A stretch of 9,449 nt of DNA. It comes from Microbacteriaceae bacterium. Its GTDB lineage: Bacteria > Actinomycetota > Actinomycetes > Actinomycetales > Microbacteriaceae. Position numbers and translations under genes: made by a program. This document shows positions 6,103-9,449 of this stretch, one piece after another. The notes below the pieces were generated by a model. That model made no database searches and was not told the origin of the DNA. It worked only from the letters and a program-made list of their open reading frames with translations. Each line of letters begins with the position of its first letter. The stretch's first letter is position 1. The stretch spans positions 1 through 9,449 of the forward strand of contig RFQD01000043.1 of the NCBI GenBank assembly GCA_009925875.1. Reading direction: 5' to 3'.

Positions 6103-9100
6103 TGCCACGTCGTTCAGATATCAACTCGGTCCTTGTCATAGGTTCCGGCCCTATCGTCATCGGTCAAGCGTGCGAGTTTGACTATTCCGGTACTCAAGCG
6201 TGTCGCGTGCTGCGCGATGAGGGAATCCGAGTAATTCTCGTCAATTCGAATCCCGCCACAATCATGACGGATCCCGATTTCGCGGATGCCACATATATCG
6301 AGCCCATCACACCCGAAATCATCGAGTCCATTATTGCGAAGGAGCGCCCGGATGCGATCCTCCCCACACTCGGCGGACAAACAGCGCTCAACGCCGCCAT
6401 CGCCCTTCATGAGATGGGAATTCTAGAGAAATACAACGTCGAGCTGATTGGCGCCAAAGTGGAGGCCATCCGTAAGGGCGAAGATCGCCAGTTGTTCAAG
6501 GATCTCGTTATCGAAGCCGGTGCCGACGTGGCCAGGTCGCACATCGCCCACACCGTGGAGCAAGCAATTGCGTTTGCCGAAGATCTGGGATATCCGCTGG
6601 TAGTTCGGCCGTCCTTTACCATGGGCGGCTTGGGTTCTGGCTTCGCGTACACCCGCGAGGAACTCGTTCGCATCGTGGCCGACGGACTGCAATCGAGTCC
6701 GACGAGCGAGGTTCTCTTGGAGGAGAGCATTCTCGGGTGGAAGGAATACGAACTCGAATTGATGCGTGACACCGCAGACAACACGGTTGTGGTGTGCTCG
6801 ATCGAAAACGTTGATCCCGTTGGCGTCCACACGGGGGACAGCATCACCGTTGCCCCCGCCCTGACGCTGACCGACCGCGAGTATCAAAACCTCCGCGACA
6901 TCGGCATCGAAATCATCCGTCTTGTCGGGGTGGATACCGGCGGGTGCAACATTCAGTTTGCCGTCGATCCGGCTAACGGGCGCGTCATCGTCATTGAAAT
7001 GAATCCTCGTGTGTCACGCTCGTCGGCACTCGCTTCAAAGGCAACCGGTTTTCCGATTGCCAAGATTGCAGCAAAGCTGGCGATTGGATATCGACTCGAT
7101 GAAATTCCCAACGACATCACGCGCGTGACGCCCGCGAGCTTCGAGCCCACACTCGATTACATCGTCGTCAAAGTCCCTCGGTTCGCGTTCGAGAAGTTTC
7201 CGGCGGCCGATGCAACACTCACCACGACCATGAAGTCGGTGGGTGAAGCGATGGCGATTGGACGCAACTATGCGCAGGCATTGCAAAAGGCGTTGCGTTC
7301 ACTCGAGAAGCGGCACAGCTCCTTTCACTGGCGAGATGAGTCACGTGACGTTGAGGAGCTTTTGCACCTCGCGAAGACGCCAACGGACGGTCGCGTTGTC
7401 ACGGTTCAGCAAGCATTGCGGGCAGGCGCATCCGTTGAAGACGTTTTTTCCGCAACGGGTATTGACCCCTGGTTCATTGACCAGATTGTCCTGATCAATG
7501 AGGTTGCGCAACGTGTTTCGGGTGCGGCGGAACTCGACGACGACACGCTGCGAACGGCGAAGGACTATGGCTTTTCGGATGAACAAATTGGGGAACTGCG
7601 TGGAGTATCCGAGTCGGAGATTCGTTCGCTGCGACACGCGCGCGGTGTGAGACCCGTTTTTAAAACCGTGGACACCTGTGCCGGCGAATTTCCGGCACTC
7701 ACGCCGTACCACTATTCAAGCTACGACTTCGAAACAGAAGTTGTTCCGAGCGACCGAAAAAAGGTCGTCATCATTGGATCTGGCCCGAATCGCATCGGGC
7801 AAGGTGTCGAGTTTGACTACTCCTGCGTGCACGCGGCTTTTGAGCTGTCCGACGCGGGCTTTGAAACCATCATGATTAATTGCAACCCCGAGACTGTCTC
7901 GACAGACTACGACACGAGTGACCGCCTCTACTTCGAGCCTTTGACGCTGGAAGACGTGTTGGAAGTCATTCACGCTGAGTCTTCGAGCGGGGAGTTGGTT
8001 GGTGTCGTCGTCCAACTCGGCGGCCAAACTGCTCTCGGTCTGGCAAAGGGACTGAAGGCTGCCGGAATTCCGATATTGGGTACGACGCCCGAAGCAATCG
8101 ACCTTGCCGAAGAACGTGGTGCGTTTTCGCAGATTCTTGCAGCCGCCGGCTTGCTCGCACCGCGTAATGGAACCGCGATCGATGTGGACGGAGCGGTCGT
8201 CATTGCCGAACAGATCGGGTACCCCGTTTTGGTTCGACCGAGTTACGTCCTCGGCGGACGAGGGATGGAAATTGTTTTCGACTCGGTGGGACTTCGCGAC
8301 TATTTCGTGCGCATCGGCGGACAGGCCATCGTCGGACCGGAAGCCCCGTTGCTTGTTGATCGGTTCCTCGATGACGCAATCGAAATTGATGTGGACGCGA
8401 TATATGACGGCGAACGTCTGTATGTCGGTGGAGTGATGGAGCACATCGAAGAAGCAGGTATTCATTCCGGTGATTCGGCTTGTACGCTGCCGCCGGTGAC
8501 GCTGGGCAAGGATGAGATTGCCCGCGTTGTGGAGGCGACTCGGTCAATTGCTACGGGTTTGGGCGTTCGCGGGTTACTCAACGTGCAATTCGCCATTGCA
8601 GCCGGTGTCCTTTACGTGCTCGAGGCAAATCCGCGAGCGAGCCGAACTGTTCCGTTCGTCAGCAAGGCATTGGGCATCCCGCTGGCAAAGGCTGCCGCTC
8701 GAGTCATGGTTGGTGCACGCATCACTCAGCTCATCGACGAGGGCTTATTGCCGGCTCAAGACGGTTCGCTCGTGCCGGCAGATGCACCGGTGTCGGTCAA
8801 GGAGGCGGTTCTTCCGTTCAAGCGTTTCCGAACGATCGACGGAACAGTCGTGGATTCAATTCTCGGTCCCGAAATGCGTTCCACCGGGGAGGTGATGGGA
8901 ATAGACCGGGACTTCCCGCGCGCGTTCGCGAAGAGCCAGTTGGCCGCCTATGGGGGATTGCCATCACAGGGAAGCGTGTTCGTTTCCGTCGCAGACGGCG
9001 ACAAGCGCGGCATCATTCTTCCGGCACTTCGCTTGCAACAACTCGGTTTCACGCTCGTTGCCACCTCGGGAACCGCGGAAATCCTTGCCCGGAATGGAAT

Positions 9101-9395
9101 CACCGCCCGCGTGGTCAACAAGGTGAGTGATCAGGCTGGCAACACCATTGTCGACCTCATTCGGGCGAACGACGTGGACATCGTCATCAACACACCGAGT
9201 GGGCGGACCGCGCGGGCGGATGGGTACGAAATCCGCGCGGCCGCGGTTGCCGCTGACAAGCCGCTGTTCACCTCGATGGCGCAAGTGACGGCAGCCGTCG
9301 CGTCACTCGACGTCACGCGAAACGGATTCGAGGTGCGAAGCCTCCAGGAATACCAACTCGACCGTGAGACCGCGTTACGGGTTGACGCATCATGA
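6102..9395 (+). CDS. carB: Carbamoyl-phosphate synthase large subunit
   Basis: CarB makes carbamoyl phosphate from bicarbonate, ammonia delivered from CarA, and two ATP; the product feeds PyrB and arginine synthesis. At 1097 residues it is full length. The N-terminal synthetase half begins with [21 protein letters not shown] and carries Arg129 (EDR) and Arg169 (RPSFTMGG), at the same numbers as in E. coli, and [10 protein letters not shown]. The second half starts near residue 550 with [20 protein letters not shown] and has [11 protein letters not shown] and EANPRASRT. The C-terminal MGS-like regulatory domain (about 957-1075) keeps TSGT (988-991) and NTPSGR (1030-1035), residues around the UMP/IMP effector site, so feedback control by UMP is likely. 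ATG at 6102 shares one base with the upstream TAA and follows GGAGG (6088-6092). The end overlaps pyrF. Confidence 0.98.
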   Translation: MPRRSDINSVLVIGSGPIVIGQACEFDYSGTQACRVLRDEGIRVILVNSNPATIMTDPDFADATYIEPITPEIIESIIAKERPDAILPTLGGQTALNAAIALHEMGILEKYNVELIGAKVEAIRKGEDRQLFKDLVIEAGADVARSHIAHTVEQAIAFAEDLGYPLVVRPSFTMGGLGSGFAYTREELVRIVADGLQSSPTSEVLLEESILGWKEYELELMRDTADNTVVVCSIENVDPVGVHTGDSITVAPALTLTDREYQNLRDIGIEIIRLVGVDTGGCNIQFAVDPANGRVIVIEMNPRVSRSSALASKATGFPIAKIAAKLAIGYRLDEIPNDITRVTPASFEPTLDYIVVKVPRFAFEKFPAADATLTTTMKSVGEAMAIGRNYAQALQKALRSLEKRHSSFHWRDESRDVEELLHLAKTPTDGRVVTVQQALRAGASVEDVFSATGIDPWFIDQIVLINEVAQRVSGAAELDDDTLRTAKDYGFSDEQIGELRGVSESEIRSLRHARGVRPVFKTVDTCAGEFPALTPYHYSSYDFETEVVPSDRKKVVIIGSGPNRIGQGVEFDYSCVHAAFELSDAGFETIMINCNPETVSTDYDTSDRLYFEPLTLEDVLEVIHAESSSGELVGVVVQLGGQTALGLAKGLKAAGIPILGTTPEAIDLAEERGAFSQILAAAGLLAPRNGTAIDVDGAVVIAEQIGYPVLVRPSYVLGGRGMEIVFDSVGLRDYFVRIGGQAIVGPEAPLLVDRFLDDAIEIDVDAIYDGERLYVGGVMEHIEEAGIHSGDSACTLPPVTLGKDEIARVVEATRSIATGLGVRGLLNVQFAIAAGVLYVLEANPRASRTVPFVSKALGIPLAKAAARVMVGARITQLIDEGLLPAQDGSLVPADAPVSVKEAVLPFKRFRTIDGTVVDSILGPEMRSTGEVMGIDRDFPRAFAKSQLAAYGGLPSQGSVFVSVADGDKRGIILPALRLQQLGFTLVATSGTAEILARNGITARVVNKVSDQAGNTIVDLIRANDVDIVINTPSGRTARADGYEIRAAAVAADKPLFTSMAQVTAAVASLDVTRNGFEVRSLQEYQLDRETALRVDAS

Positions 9396-9449
9396 CCCCT
9401 CAGAAGGATTTTGGAGCGCGACTCGACAGTGCGTTCGCACAGTTTGGTC
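9392..9449 (+). CDS. pyrF: Orotidine 5'-phosphate decarboxylase, N-terminal start (partial)
   Basis: Only the first 19 codons are in the window: [19 protein letters not shown]. Actinobacterial PyrF proteins typically open with a short leader and FGxRLxxAxxxxG, and pyrF commonly follows carB. ATG at 9392 overlaps the carB TGA as ATGA, the coupling style used elsewhere in this operon. PyrF converts OMP to UMP, the last step of the pathway. No catalytic residue is reached before the window ends, so the call rests on the N-terminal pattern and gene order. Confidence 0.85.
   Translation, partial: MTPQKDFGARLDSAFAQFG

Noticed and set aside
7716..8465. 249-codon open frame on the - strand opposite the second synthetase half of carB
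   Set aside because: It is a shadow of carB codon usage. No motifs are recognised and it has no neighbours on that strand.
1..9449. tRNA, rRNA, CRISPR array, transposase or phage genes
   Set aside because: No such sequences or repeat arrays are visible; coding is continuous core metabolism apart from the 72-nt and 74-nt gaps.

Overview
The window holds a densely packed stretch of core chromosome read entirely from the + strand: the 3' end of aroB, then aroQ, efp, nusB, and the pyrimidine operon pyrR-pyrB-pyrC-[membrane/PH-like + carA]-carB-pyrF, with pyrF cut by the window end. This gene order (shikimate genes, efp, nusB, pyr operon) is typical of Actinobacteria. Protein sequences such as EF-P ([19 protein letters not shown]), PyrR, and the TM plus PH-like protein between pyrC and carA point to Micrococcales, most likely a Microbacteriaceae member. 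The base composition looks only moderately GC-rich, which would suit one of the smaller-genome freshwater or marine lineages. This placement is inference from memory of the families, not a search result.

Bases 1-1610 form the aro-efp-nusB block: the shikimate enzymes AroB and AroQ, elongation factor P and the antitermination factor NusB. Spacing is 5 nt (aroB-aroQ), 72 nt (aroQ-efp, containing a small hairpin and a possible -10) and 3 nt (efp-nusB). Bases 1611-1684 are the only other real intergenic space. It holds an extended -10 promoter candidate and a hairpin matching the PyrR-binding loop, placed so that it covers part of the pyrR ribosome binding site.

Bases 1685-9449 are the pyr operon. 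From pyrB on, genes are 2 nt apart or overlap by 1-8 nt. Together they encode the UMP-sensing regulator PyrR, aspartate transcarbamoylase, dihydroorotase, both carbamoyl-phosphate synthetase subunits and the start of OMP decarboxylase. PyrD and PyrE are not in the window.

The outstanding feature is the gene at 4507-6102. In related Actinobacteria a small single-TM, PH-like protein gene normally sits between pyrC and carA as its own ORF. Here it runs without a stop into a full-length CarA body, and CarA has no usable start of its own at the junction. The predicted product is a 531-residue membrane-anchored glutaminase subunit of carbamoyl-phosphate synthetase. The rest of the window is ordinary housekeeping sequence with intact active sites. 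No mobile elements, CRISPR arrays, tRNA or rRNA genes were seen.
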